Source: Clusia tigrina
Taxonomy: Eukaryota > Arthropoda > Insecta > Diptera > Clusiidae
Direction of reading: 5' to 3'
NCBI GenBank assembly: GCA_920105625.2
Contig: OV050030.1
Span: forward strand, 26,134,016 to 26,198,015
Length of the DNA: 64,000 nt
Shown here piece after piece: positions 1 to 12,401 of this stretch (positions are counted from its first letter, which is position 1; every line of letters begins with the position of its first letter). Under the pieces are notes generated by a model. That model had not been told where the DNA came from. It saw nothing but the letters and a program-made list of their open reading frames with translations, and ran no database searches. The translations under genes and the position numbers were made by a program.

Positions 1-182
1 AAAATAAACAATTTGCGAGGAATTGGTAGAATAGCTAAACTGCCACGCCCACAGTTCATGAACTCGTGCAAGTTAGGCCGTATATAAGTTTTCAGAACGA
101 ATTTTTGAGTGATGTATCGCTGGGCAATTAAGCAGAAAATAAGGGTATTTACTGTAGTGCTACGCCCACTATTGACGTATAT
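1..182. repeat. Fragment of a dispersed repeat with CCACGCCCAC motifs
   Basis: The motifs GCCACGCCCAC and TACGCCCACT appear here and again near 415, 50367-50515, 51787-51920 and 52275-52300. They mark a dispersed fly repeat family with no visible coding capacity. Confidence 0.5.
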
Positions 183-308
183 GGCCCACTCTAGTCAAGT
201 ATATGCCCCACTAGTCACGTATATGGCCCACTAGTCACTTATAAGGCCCACTAGTCACGTATAAGGCCCACTAGTCACGTATATGGCCCACTAGTCCTAG
301 TCACGTAT
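183..308. repeat. About 20-22 bp tandem repeat
   Basis: About six copies of GGCCCACTAGTCACGTATA with small length changes; an expansion next to the CCACGCCCAC repeat. Confidence 0.85.
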
Positions 309-767
309 ATTGACTTATATTGAAACCCGATATATAATAGATTTGTTAATTAAATTTCCCCTAATCGTGCATAAATGGAGTATGAAAATTAACCGTCAAT
401 ATGAGCGTAATATGCCAACTGCCACGCCCAGCTTAATGCAATATTCCATAATCTGTAAAAGATCCCTACAGATAGCAATGTTTAGTATTAAGTTATATTG
501 ATCAAATGTGGTTTCACTCACACCTCCATTTTATTTCTAGGGGCTTAGGCAGATACTGGTAAGTGATACGTATGAGTAACAGTTCATAAGACCCTCTTAG
601 ACCACGTCATACTTTCATATATTATCTTCTGGTAATAGAGTATATCGAAGTCATTCTAAGCCGACTTCTCCCTTCTTCATTAGTGTAACTTCTCTTAGTG
701 TAGAAAATGTACTATCCCCACTAACAGAGTAGTTAGTATCTACTAATTGTAGACTCAACTATCATTT
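309..767. other. No gene seen
   Basis: AT-rich sequence with one further CCACGCCCA motif near 422 and no convincing open frame. Confidence 0.6.
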
Positions 768-965
768 GAACAAGTTGCCATCTGTCGATTCTGTGGAGAT
801 AGTGACGAAACCTCACTGCACCTGATCAGAGACTGCGGACCATTGTCACACAAAATACTCAGGTGTTTTGGAGAATATATCTTAGATATGAGCAAAATCC
901 CTCATCTTGATTCCTCCAAAATATATGAATCACTGTCGGAAATTAACCTGACAGAAGATTTATAG
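768..965 (+). pseudogene. C-terminal end of a non-LTR retrotransposon protein
   Basis: A 66-codon open frame (stop TAG 963-965) reads QVAICRFCGDSDETSLHLIR, then DC. This is the CxxC...H...C zinc-binding tail found at the C-terminus of RNase H-bearing non-LTR elements of flies. The upstream reverse transcriptase is absent, so this is a 5'-truncated copy. The 3' UTR (about 966-1075) ends in a CTAT microsatellite; a piece of that UTR recurs inverted near 42331-42385. Confidence 0.75.
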
Positions 966-1075
966 ATGAGACTATCCTCATCTTTCTAATAAATAGGCGC
1001 ATCACAATAGATCTTTCAGGTCGCAGTATATAACCCTAAAATATATCTATCTATCTATCTAGGAGCTATAACCAG
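966..1075 (+). mobile_element. 3' UTR of the truncated non-LTR element
   Basis: The segment GATCTTTCAGGTCGCAGTAT and its neighbours recur in reverse orientation near 42.34 kb. It ends in a (TATC)n tract, as expected at the 3' end of a non-LTR insertion. Confidence 0.6.
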
Positions 1076-2599
1076 CCTTCTACTGGGAATGATTTTATCA
1101 AATTTCCTACTGGGTCATTTATGGCTTGCACACACAAAAACTCTACTATTCGTTGTACTCGTATATGCATGCTACGTGTTGTTTTTGCGGATATGCTTCA
1201 TGCATGCAATCATATGTGGGAGTCTTCCAACCTTGCATCGCGTTTACTTCCTTGTCATGTCTCCCAGTCGATGGTTCATGTTTGTCTCCATGGCAAAGCC
1301 TGGTGTTGGTAATGTTTCAACCTTGAGCCTTGAACGCTATGAAATTACCTTCCATGTGGCAGTATTTATAGTGCAATTTGGCGGTAATACGGGTTAGATT
1401 ACCTTTTTATTGAACTTCGCATGTCCTTTTGTTCCTTGCTTTTGTTTTATTTTCATTTGTTTCCTTTGCATTTATTGTGCTAATATTTACATTTTAATGG
1501 AGTGCATTTATTCGCACATTAATCGAAGAGAGTCGTTTTTACGCTTCATCGTTTAGTCATTTAATATTGTGTGTGATTCAAAATGATCCAAATCAACGCT
1601 ATAGTGAAGGTACTTTTATTGCCTTTGGCTATAAAATCCGAAATAAAGTGCTACCACCCATAAATAGTTCCATAGTTGGGAGGAAATCATAAATAAAGTG
1701 ATTCAATGTGACGAGTTATTAGAAGTCACCATAACAGAAAGTCGAGGAAATGAGAGGTAAGATTATTCATTTGGTGATAAACAATCTGGAAATACACAAA
1801 GAGGTATTACGACTGAATCCAAACTGATTCCACATAAAATTACGTCTAAAAACACAATATGAAGTCGTTTCATCGGTTCATCGGAAACCTAAAAAAACTT
1901 GTAGTGTTTGCATTTTGAACAGTTGAGGAACTGTCATGTTCCCTCTCCAAATACTCTCTCTAGAAGTAAATAGATCTAGAGATATCCTTAGACACACTAA
2001 AATGAGTGGGTTCTAGAAATATGAACATTGTTAATAGAACGAAGGAATTGTAAAAGATACTGCTGAACTACTTGGGACAACCCTCATAGAAAAATATGTA
2101 GCATTGTCGGTAAAGTATTAGAAGGATTATGGAAATATCAATATCCCAAATATGAACATCACCCTTAAAAAAGATCCTGTCGTATACACTTACTGTCTAA
2201 GCAACCGGTCTTATATGCATCTCTTGTTTTCTGGCCTAAATCCATATTACTACTCCAACAACAATGCGGCTTGAGAAAGTTCCAAGATCGTTCTAAATTT
2301 GGGTCATTGATTATTTTCGCAAAACGCCACTGTTCTTCAAAATATTATAGAATTAATACCATTAAATGTTTTAAGGAGTATGTTAGGCTGTCATAAACTT
2401 CAGTGTACTTTTTAATGGAACCCTTGCTAGGACTATGAATAATCTCCCAGTGTATGTATGGATTGCCATACGGAACCTTATCAACATCTGAAAAGGTACA
2501 CAAACTGCCATCATTAAAGTGACTCAGTACAGAACATCGATGAATTATTTGCCACTCTAAGCGGAGTACGAGGAAATGTTACCTCCCGGTAGGCTTGGG
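1076..2599. other. No gene seen
   Basis: AT-rich intergenic sequence. Three overlapping short frames around 1.09-1.40 kb disagree with one another and show no domain. Confidence 0.6.
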
Positions 2600-3345
2600 T
2601 AGAGAACGACCGAACGAACTAAGTGATCTATTTCACTGAACTGAACTAACTGAACTAGTTCAGATCTGTTAAGTGAAATAGCTCACTTACTCAAACTGAC
2701 CTAACTGAACTAGTTCAGATATGTTAAGTGAAATAGCTCACTTACTCAAACTCAACTAACTGAACTAGTTCAGATCTGTTAAGTGAAATAGCTCACTTAC
2801 TCAAACTGAACTAACTGAACTAGTTCAGATCTGTTAAGTGAAATAGCTTACTTACTCAAACTGAACTAGTTCAGATCTGTTAAGTGTAATAGCTCACTTA
2901 CTCAAACTCAACTAACTGAACTAGTTCAGATCTGTTAAGTGAAATAGCTCACTTACTCAAACTGAACTAACTGAACTAGTTCAGATCTGTTAAGTGAAAT
3001 AGCTCACTTAACCAAAACTGAACTACCTGAACTAGTTCAGATCTGTTAAGTGAAATAGCTCACTTACGCAAACTGACCTAACTGAACTAGTTCAGATATG
3101 TTAAGTGAAATAGCTCACTTAACCAAAACTGAACTAACTGAACTAGTTCAGATCTGTTAAGTGAAAAAGCTTACTTACTCAAACTGAACTACCTGAACTA
3201 GTTCAGATCTGTTAAGTGAAATAGCTCACTTACTCAAACTGACCTAACTGAACTAGTTCAGATATGTTAAGTGAAATAGCTCACTTAACCAAAACTGAAC
3301 TAACTGAACTAGTTCAGATCTGTTAAGTGAAATAGCTCACTTGCT
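2600..3345. repeat. 55-bp satellite (about 13 copies) with two palindromes per unit
   Basis: Each unit holds the perfect 14-bp palindrome CTGAACTAGTTCAG and an inverted repeat TAAGTGA-6 nt-TCACTTA. Copies differ by few substitutions (AGATCT/AGATAT, ACTCAAA/AACCAAAA). Non-coding. Confidence 0.9.
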
Positions 3346-4077
3346 CTCTTGCTGACTTGCTCATATGGTTCCACCGTTTATTCACTCATTTGAGGCGATA
3401 TCCGAGTCCACACGCACAAAGGTTAGGATGAGGGTGTATTTTGAGCGCACAGGCTCTTCCTACCATCAGTTATGAACGAACGAACGAAAGAGAAAATTGA
3501 GTAAGTGAGGAAGTGACATGTTGAGTGCAACTGAACGAACTGAGCAACTGAACGACATAAATTAATATGCTCAGTGAACGAGAATGAACGGTTCGGTTAG
3601 CTGAACGAGCAAGTCCAACTTTGCCTCCCGGCTATAGGTGCAACCAAAATAGACGAGACGCGATTGGACGAACGTCTGCACTAGTTACCTCGATTTTAAC
3701 AAATAACCCAAAATGTGACGCTATCAAACGCATCGATGGATGGCTTTTTACATAAATTGCGAGATCATCCCTCACAGCGGCGATTAAATCGAAGCCAAAC
3801 TCCGTCATTTTAATATTTTTTTTCTCTGAAAATAACAAGCGCATCAACTGAGCAACTGTTTTGACGAGTAGCAGACGTTTGCAGTTCGGTTCTTACGGAA
3901 CAGAACGTCACGTCTAAATGTTTCGTTCAGTTTCGATCAAATACGTACGGCCATTTTGGAAATTAACATTGGTTCGCATATGCTTGAACTTACTCGTTAC
4001 GTCTCGTCTTGTCAATTTTGGTTCTACGTTATCTCTTTCAAACTAACGAGTTGAAATTCGTAAGCAGCGAACTGCAC
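3346..4077. other. No gene seen; GAACGAAC-rich stretch
   Basis: Degenerate GAACGAACGA/TGAACGAA segments at about 3470-3620 look like decayed satellite. A short - strand frame at 3632-3847 has no recognisable product. Confidence 0.5.
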
Positions 4078-4250
4078 CCTCTTTATAAGTACTCTTTGAG
4101 ACCAGAATATTGAGCGATTCGCACACTCTTTATAATAAATACTCCTTAAGACCAGAATATTGAACGATTCGCATACTCTTTATAATAAATACTCTTTGAG
4201 ACGAGAATATTGAACGATTCGCCTACTCTTTATAATAAATACTCCTTACA
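4078..4250. repeat. 50-bp tandem repeat, about 3.5 copies
   Basis: The unit starts CTCTTTATAATAAATACTCC and includes AGACCAGAATATTGAACGAT. Confidence 0.85.
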
Positions 4251-4726
4251 TGATCTTCAAAGTTATTATGGGCGCCTAGATCTTTTGACCTTGAATCCAT
4301 TTACACAATCGAACATATTTAGTTTGTCTATATTTCTACCTGTAAAATATTTCCAAATTTTTTTAATGTAGTGTCCATTTTGAACCGGAATGACCTACAA
4401 TAGTAAGCGTAGGTATGTAAATATAAGTATAAAACCAACCCGGCGAATGGTGGCGCTAAAGCGAATGTCGTCATTAAATTCAGAGAAGCAACCCACCAAG
4501 TCTTATGACTGTATTATTACACTCATTATTATTCTTATTGTTCGTAAAAAACAGAACAACTGCACTCAGAGGAACGCTATCGATATTTATGCTTATATCC
4601 ATAACTATTACATCGTACACCCTCTTCCCAACGATGCCAATGAATGCCCAGTAGCCAATTTTATAAGTCAGTCCGCTAAAATTCCGCTACCATTCACTAC
4701 GCAGTGAGGGTGTGTATATCACATTA

Positions 4727-4759
<33 letters not shown>

Positions 4760-5999
4760 GTTATTATTATTATTATTATTGTTATTATACTTTGTAGTAT
4801 AATTAATTATGTCTGCAATGATCACATATAATATTACGTCATAATGGTACCATTAAATAATCAATGGAACCAGTTCAGGCTGCACTTCCTGGGGAATTGA
4901 GTGAGGATATTGAATGTTGAATATTCCCGTTCAACTTTGCAGAAGTGATTAATATCCATTAATTAATTTATCAGTACTTCTTGGGTAAGTAGGTTGGGGA
5001 GCTCTTTGTATTTGCTTTACTTACAGAAGTGATAGCGTACGTTCTTGGATTACTCTTATATTTTCGAAGTATTTTTTTCAAAGTTCGTTAATAATTAAAG
5101 GACGAATCCCTCCAATCGGTAACAGTACTTCTTGCGGAAGTCAGTTGGGAATGTCTGTCGAATAGCAGCTTACCCAAATCTGCAGTCCCTCCGATAGATT
5201 CAGCGGTAGAATTGTATAACGTATAACTATTAAACTCATTGTGACAGTTGATAGAACCACTTCTGTTAGTTCTTTTCAAGTAAGTACGAGTATGAATGAA
5301 GAATGTTTGTTAAACAGCATAGAACTAGAAGATCTCAACCCATATATGTATGATATAGAAATTCAAATACAAGTTTTGAATTTAATTTCTTGAATATAAG
5401 TACTTCTTTCACTACTTACCGTGGAATTAATAAACCAAGGTTTTGTGAATAGCCCCAATATTAACAGAAGTGAGAGGGTAAGAACTTACTACGTAATAAT
5501 AATTACATTGTAACAACTTATATAACCACTTCTGTCAGTACTTCTTGAAGAAGTGAGGAAGCGAATCCTACTTACTATATGCGGCTGAATTGATTGTATC
5601 TATAAGAGTAATAATTTGACTAATTGTGAATAGGACATGATAGTAAGCACTTCTTTCATCACTTCTTGTGGGAGACCAGAAGGAAGGCCTTAGGGAATAT
5701 TTTTCTATTTAACATGTTTACGAACTTGAAAAGTTTTGCTGAAACTTGAAGTAATCACTTCAGTGAATGCTTCATGGGTAAGTGAGGAAGTAAGCTCTCA
5801 AATACGCTTATCTGCTACAGCGGAAGTAGTTGTGTTCTGCGCCATTTACAAGAGCGGAAGTAAGCAGGAAACAAGGTGGGAAGCTCGGCAAACTTCAAAG
5901 AAGGTCTGGCACTGGTGACGCTGACCCCTACCATTGCCTACTGGGCAATATACTCGCCTATACTCGTACATTACAGTTGTGTGTGAAACTGTGTGAGAG
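4251..5999. other. No gene seen; microsatellite and scattered AAGTGAGGAAGT motifs
   Basis: An (ATT)n tract lies at about 4722-4790. From about 5.1 to 5.9 kb, short motifs such as CACTTCTGTCAGTACTTCTT and its complement recur irregularly, suggesting an old degraded repeat. No coding evidence. Confidence 0.5.
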
Positions 6000-6115
6000 T
6001 GTGTGTGTGTGTGTGTGTGATAGTGAGTGTGTATGTGTGGGATAGCGAGCGAGTGTGTATGTGATACCGAGTGAGTGTGTGCGTAATTGGTAAATATGTG
6101 TGTGTGTTTGTGCGC
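6000..6115. repeat. GT-rich microsatellite
   Basis: (GT)n with GA interruptions. The overlapping long frames on the other strand (His-Thr runs) are by-products of the dinucleotide repeat. Confidence 0.9.
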
Positions 6116-7150
6116 TTGTTTGATTTTTTCTTTCATATTTACATTTTGTTAGCCACAACGCCAGGCCTTGTTGGTTCTAGCCAGGCGCCCATTCCTCAAA
6201 GGCATACCAGCAGCGACAAGAGCCATATTTGCCGCCAACTAGTGTTATTCTTGGCATATGGTAGCATACATTAAGGCGCTTCGCCTTTGAATAAAGTGCC
6301 ATTTGCTTTCAGTGCTTCATTGGCGCTACTCTGGGGCAGTGTAAGTGTCGGCAAGTTGTGAACAACAATTTTAATCGTACAAAATCATTCGTGTGTGGTT
6401 TATTCGCTTTTGAAAAGTTCGGTTTTGAAGCTCCCGTATGAGGCTGTTGAGTCCGCGTGTACTGTCGTTGATATTCTTAGTGGAATTTTAGGCGCTGCTA
6501 TCACTTGTTTGGCATATTGAGTGGGCGAAAAGATTTTCCTCAGAATTTGTGTGTATGGTGCTTGTTTTTTCCTCAAACAGATTTCAAATGATTTAACGTG
6601 CGTTGCAGTTCGCTCTGCGCCTAAGTGCATGCACTGTTTTTTTCTATTAGTTTGGCCTTTTCCGCACTTCCATAAAAGCGGCTTGGCGCTCATTTAAGAA
6701 TGTCATAATTGCTGCAATTGTGGTTGTTAATACGATCATGCATTTTTAATGTAATTACTTTCAAATTTATTGATTTTGTGGCTGTGTGTGGCCGGCAAAT
6801 TTTACATTCGGATCTGTGCGCCAAGGGTGGTGAGTCAGTCAGTACATGGTGCAGTTTGTGTTGTGCGCGCTGCAGACACAATAATTTGGTCTATTATTAT
6901 GTGAATTATGGCATATGCAAATCCTCTTACATATGCAGAACTTATGGAATATGGCAATATGCGTATATATAGCATACTAGTGGACTCAACGTCAGCACCT
7001 TTTCAAGGAATTGTTGTTATATTGGATTCCGTGTTGTTGTTATGTTTATATTTCGGCCCTTCTCTGCCTTTGTTCTTAGCGTTCTTACTCATTTTAGTGC
7101 ATTTTCCTTCAACTCCTCATCATTGGGGCTCTAATGACTCTTGAAGATAC
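6116..7150. other. Unclassified, less AT-rich intergenic stretch
   Basis: Base composition is more balanced than nearby, and open frames of 60-97 codons exist on both strands, but none shows a domain, splice pattern or codon bias that I can defend. Confidence 0.4.
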
Positions 7151-7305
7151 ATGATTATGAACGTATCTGTTGGTATCTACGAACGTGTGTGTAGGTATCT
7201 CATATACAGAGGTCTGCGAACGTGTGTGTTGGTATCTCATATACAAAGGTCTGCGAACGTATGTGTTGGTATCTCATATACAGAGGTCTGCAATGGTCAT
7301 GAGAA
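7151..7305. repeat. About 37-bp tandem repeat, four copies
   Basis: The unit contains TGTTGGTATCTCATATACAG and GGTCTGCGAACGTGTG. Confidence 0.85.
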
Positions 7306-8149
7306 CTCCACAAGTGTGGCAGAAGAAGGTGAATTTCAACGAAGACAATTTTGATTTATGGCCTTAAAAAGCGAATCGATTGTCAATTGACTTTAGCATA
7401 ATGTTGTTTGACTAATAGTAACTTAGGATGGTGACATTCTCTTATACCAAAAGTTTACCATGAGAATGAAGAAAGCGAACATAAGAAACCCGATTCTCGA
7501 TCCTGTGGCTCAGAATGGCTCTGGTACTCAATTGACTAGTTTTACATTGAAATTCGTGCCATTCTGTCCATCAAAAACATTTTCTCAGTAAGATTCGAAA
7601 GGGTCAACTTTTGCTGGGGTCTATCCAACGAATTTTGGAGATAACTCATTTACATTGTCTCAGATTATAAGCTGACAATTTTTATAGGAGTCCTTTCCTT
7701 CGGACTTTAAAGATAACTGATTAACTTTTAGTACAAATAAGAAAGTAGCAATTATAATCTTGTGATTGATTCCAAAAACAATGAGACTGAAACAATTGTG
7801 CCCTATTGCTAGGGCCCTTATTGAAGAGAAGTCTCTACTAATAGGTTCTGGAAAATTGAAAAGATTGTTCTACAAAGTTATAATTGAGTTCTGAAGTTAT
7901 ATTTCATGTATATACTGTTTTCCAATTTTTAGATATTTCAATATTTATAATATGTTTAGATTAGATTAGATTCGATTGCACTGCGAGCGGGAACTAGTCA
8001 CCCAGTCACTGCGGCCAAATAGACCTATTTTGACACGCTGTAATTTTACAAATACTCCCCAAGTCTAGTATTCATTATAAATTCAGTGAGTTCTTTATGG
8101 GATTTCTTCACAATATCTATATAATATGTTTAAGTTGACTTCCATCCTG
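7306..8149. other. No gene seen
   Basis: AT-rich; a TTAGA microsatellite at about 7958-7973 precedes a segment (7975-8150) that looks like an old repeat. No coding evidence. Confidence 0.5.
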
Positions 8150-8285
8150 CACCGGGCTTGGTCTCAAAATTGCTTCTCACTAAAAAATCGTTCTCTCTTC
8201 GAGTCGAAGGCCTCAGTAGTAGTACTCATTCCCTCCAACCCCTTGCAGTAATAATTAATTATGATATATAATATTAATAATAAGT
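8150..8285 (+). mobile_element. Truncated tRNA-derived SINE (body and tail)
   Basis: The sequence from GGCTTGGTCTCAAAATTGCT to TAATAATTAATTATGATATA closely parallels the body of the fuller SINE at 26567-26802, including the CTCTTCGAG and ACTCATTCC blocks and an ATTAATAATA tail. The tRNA-like head is missing. Confidence 0.65.
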
Positions 8286-9204
8286 TGACTTCTATCATCA
8301 ATGGAATCCCTTTTAGGAATTTCTTATGTACCCCAAAGCAACAGACTACACTCGAAGCCGGTTTCAACTCACTCATCTCTTTTACACTGCACTGCACTGT
8401 TTGGTTCTCAGCAACTGAATCAAAAGAGTGAGAGGCACAAAAGTATACAAAACAAACCAGTTGAAGACATTAGAGAACCATTACTTACTTCACTGCTTCA
8501 TTGACCAGACTCCTCGATCAATAAAATCAACTCGACTGCCTAAAATATCTCAAGAAACGACACTGAGTAAAATATTGCATAAGTCACGCCTACTTAGGGT
8601 TACAAACAATTTCCCACATCCAATTGGGGCCGTGAATTGTAAATCGGGAGTGAAGTTTGCTTATATTCTCGTAAAGCTAACTGTGTCATCCTGTTAAAAA
8701 ACAACCTTGTATACACTTATTAGGAAGAGTCTATTGTACACCTGTTATGCACGTGTCCGGCGTTGTACAGAATGAAGCGCACTTTCCTAGGCGACTACTT
8801 TCTGGACTCTTTGGGAGATATCTCAAATAAAAAGATTAGCTCCATCAACTGCTTCATTAAAAGCTCCAAATGGCTGGGCCTTTGAAAGCGATGGTCTTAT
8901 GCGGGATCCCAAGGGGTCAATGATGGCCTAAGTGCGATCTACGGGCGGCCGTCTTGCCTACCTACCTAACATACACTTATTTCTGGTCACCCGGAATATT
9001 TCAGTACTGTTTTGATTCACCTACGGCTTCATACCTCGAGATTATCCCTTGTTATTCTACAGAAACTGGGACTGATGCTGAGCTCCTTTCTATTTCTTAC
9101 ATGGCATGGACAAGCCAGATTTCGTCGTACCGTTGGGTCAGTGCGTTAGATCATTGGACTGCGGTAACCAAAAGGGATTCATCAGGGGGACTAATAGAGA
9201 CCAT
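8286..9204. other. No gene; decayed retroelement 3' end
   Basis: Short frames only. The block 8830-8985, ending GTCTTGCCTACCTACCTAAC, resembles sequence near 15640-15690 (ATTCTACCTACCTACCTAC) and is probably a retrotransposon 3' end. Confidence 0.45.
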
Positions 9205-9298
9205 AAATTTAGGATCAGGTTCAAGTGGCGGTCTAAGGAACAGATAATAAGCCAGAAGACACATTGAGGCGACATGAAGGCCCATTGTGATACCACAA
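9205..9298. mobile_element. Retroelement 3'-end fragment with GGCCCATTGTGATACCAC motif
   Basis: The segment with GTCTAAGGAACAGATAAT and GGCCCATTGTGATACCAC recurs at about 26955-27045 (GTCTAAGGCACAGATAAT) and, for the last motif, near 12090, 13993 and 34790. It directly borders the 18-bp array. Confidence 0.55.
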
Positions 9299-11300
9299 GT
9301 TAGAAGATATAATAGAGTTAGAAGATATAATAGAGTTAGAAGACATAATAGAGTTAGAAGACATAATAGAGTTAGAAGATATAATAGAGTTAGAAGATAT
9401 AATAGAGTTAGAAGATATAATAGAGTTAGAAGATATAATAGAGTTAGAAGATATAATAGAGTTAGAATATATAATAGAGTTAGAAGATATAATAGAGTTA
9501 GAAGATATAATAGAGTTAGAATCTATAATAGAGTTAGAAGACATAATAGAGTTAGAAGATATAATAGAGTTAGAAGATATAATAGATTTAGAAGATATAA
9601 TAGAGTTAGAAGATATAATAGAGTTAGAAGATATAATAGAGTTAGAAGATATAATAGAGTTAGAAGATATAATAGAGTTAGAAGATATAATAGAGTTAGA
9701 ATATATATTAGAGTTAGAAGATAAAATAGAGTTAGAAGATATAATAGAGTTAGAAGATATAATAGAGTTAGAAGATATAATAGAGTTAGAAGATATAATA
9801 GAGTTAGAAGATATAATAGAGTTAGAAGATATAATAGAGTTAGAAGATATAATAGAGTTAGAAGATATAATAGAGTTAGAAGATATAATAGAGTTAGAAG
9901 ATATAATAGAGTTAGAAGATATAATAGAGTTAGAAGATATAATAGAGTTAGAAGATATAATAGAGTTAGAAGATATAATAGAGTTAGAAGATATAATAGA
10001 GTTAGAAGATATAATAGAGTTAGAATATATAATAGAGTTAGAAGATATAATAGAGTTAGAAGATATAATAGAGTTAGACGATATAATAGAGTTAGAAGAT
10101 ATAATAGAGTTAGAAGATATAATAGAGTTAGAAGATATAATAGAGTTAGAAGATATAATAGAGTTAGAAGATATAATAGAGTTAGAAGATATAATAGAGT
10201 TAGAAGATATAATAGAGTTAGAAGATATAATAGAGTTAGAAGATATAATAGAGTTAGAAGATATAATAGAGTTAGAAGATATAATAGAGTTAGAATATAT
10301 AATAGAGTTAGAAGATATAATAGAGTTAGAAGATATAATAGAGTTAGAATCTATAATAGAGTTAGAAGACATAATAGAGTTAGAAGATATAATAGAGTTA
10401 GAAGACATAATAGAGTTAGAATATATATTAGAGTTAGAAGATAAAATAGAGTTAGAAGATATAATAGAGTTAGAAGATATAATAGAGTTAGAAGATATAA
10501 TAGAGTTAGAAGATATAATAGAGTTAGAAGATATAATAGAGTTAGAAGATATAATAGAGTTAGAATATATAATAGAGTTAGAAGATATAATAGAGTTAGA
10601 AGATATAATAGAGTTAGAATCTATAATAGAGTTAGAAGACATAATAGAGTTAGAAGATATAATAGAGTTAGAAGACATAATAGAGTTAGAATATATATTA
10701 GAGTTAGAAGATAAAATAGAGTTAGAAGATATAATAGAGTTAGAAGATATAATAGAGTTAGAAGATATAATAGAGTTAGAAGATATAATAGAGTTAGAAG
10801 ATATAATAGAGTTAGAAGATATAATAGAGTTAGAAGATATAATAGAGTTAGAAGATATAATAGAGTTAGAAGATATAATAGAGTTAGAAGATATAATAGA
10901 GTTAGAAGATATAATAGAGTTAGAAGACATAATAGAGTTAGAAGATATAATAGAGTTAGAAGATGTAATAGAGTTAGAAGATATAATAGAGTTAGAAGAT
11001 ATAATAGAGTTAGAAGATATAATAGAGTTAGAAGACATAATAGAGTTAGAAGATATAATAGAGTTAGAAGATGTAATAGAGTTAGAAGATATAATAGAGT
11101 TAGAAGATATAATAGAGTTAGAAGACATAATAGAGTTAGAAAATATAATAGAGTTAGAATATATAATAGAGTTAGAAGATATAATAGAGTTAGAAGATAT
11201 AATAGAGTTAGAAGACATAATAGAGTTAGAAGATATAATAGAGTTAGAAGATGTAATAGAGTTAGAAGATATAATAGAGTTAGAAGATATAATACAGGCC
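9299..11300. repeat. 18-bp minisatellite, about 111 copies, with 270-bp higher-order repeat
   Basis: The unit is AGAAGATATAATAGAGTT. Because 18 is a multiple of three, it leaves long open frames on both strands (697 codons on the - strand), which are artefacts. Variant units are ordered: the marks GAATCTATA (10349 and 10619), the ATATATATTA variant (10421 and 10691) and GAATATATA (10294 and 10564) recur exactly 270 bp apart, i.e. 15 units, showing segmental duplication inside the array. Confidence 0.95.
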
Positions 11301-12391
11301 ATACAACGACTACCAGAGGCCTTCAAATATAATAAACTTATAACTTGGATTTAGGCTGAAGATCATAGCCGTTAGTGCCCAGTGCCGTTAGTGCTATATT
11401 TTGTAAATATAATTTACTATATAATCTGTTATAAAACAAAACTTGGAGAAGTTGACTTGAACATTATAAAAGTTTACCTACCAATCAAACAACTCGTCGT
11501 GTCGAATTATATACATATTTATGTATGCTAAACATCTCCAGAACCTGGCAAACAGAGAGCCAAGAACACTATGAAAATATGAGCAAAACTATTCCGCTTT
11601 CGAATAGGAACCGTCGTTCATTGTGTCAGCACCCTCATTAATAGACCGCCGAGGTACCTTTATAAAAAATACACGTTCCTTTCGTCTACTCAAAGGGAGC
11701 AATGGTTTATGAGATATCAAGGCATAATTAGATGTATTCAGAGGCAAGCTACCATGTCTATTTTTCAGAGATTCTAAGGCTCTTCTTTTTGTAAATTCAT
11801 CTCCATCAATATCTGAGTCCCATTTTCACAATTTCTTTCTAATACTGAAGATTGCTCTACGAGTACTTCTAGCATCCCTTTCGATGTTTGTGAAACACCT
11901 TCGTGGTCATTGTGACCTTCTTTTCAGGGATCTTAAATATAGAAGTATTCCTCATAAAGTTTACGGAATTTCTCTCTTGTTTATTGCTCTATGTCTAAGA
12001 AAAGTCAGACTGGAGACCTACCACTTGTAAAATAGATCAGTTTAGGTGGAAGTGATCGCCCCCTTGAGAGACCCCACTTAGGCTCATAAGGCCATTGTGA
12101 TACCACAGGTTCTCATCCCTTTCTCTAGATCTCGAACCAACTCGAACTAATGATCACGCTTCAATAAAGTATTGGGCCTTGGGTGTCAACTTCTGATATG
12201 TCCATTAGGTTGACGGTCTGGTAAAAACGTAGGAGTTCCAAATTGGACCCAGTATATTCTTCCGCGCATTCACTGTTCAACTGTTCGATACTTGGAAACT
12301 GCTTCATATTTTTACAGTTATTCTGATATAAAAAAAAAACATGGAAAACAGAAAATGTCAAAGAATTCTGAACATTCCTTAATATATTCGT
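11301..12391. other. Intergenic sequence upstream of FAIM
   Basis: It contains one retroelement 3'-end motif (GGCCATTGTGATACCACAGG near 12090). The FAIM promoter and first untranslated exon should lie here or further upstream, but no TATA or initiator is convincing. Confidence 0.5.
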
Positions 12392-12401
12392 TTCATTGCA
12401 G
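12392..12401 (+). promoter_or_regulatory. Splice acceptor before the FAIM coding start
   Basis: The sequence ttcattgcag follows an AT/T-rich stretch and lies 39 nt before the first FAIM ATG with no intervening ATG. It implies an untranslated first exon upstream that I could not locate with confidence. Confidence 0.6.

Noticed and set aside
9233..11326. 697-codon - strand frame (Ser-Asn-Ile repeats) and the matching Arg-rich + strand frame
   Set aside because: Both come from an 18-bp tandem repeat; any stop-free unit with length divisible by three gives this. There is no single-copy domain or splice context.
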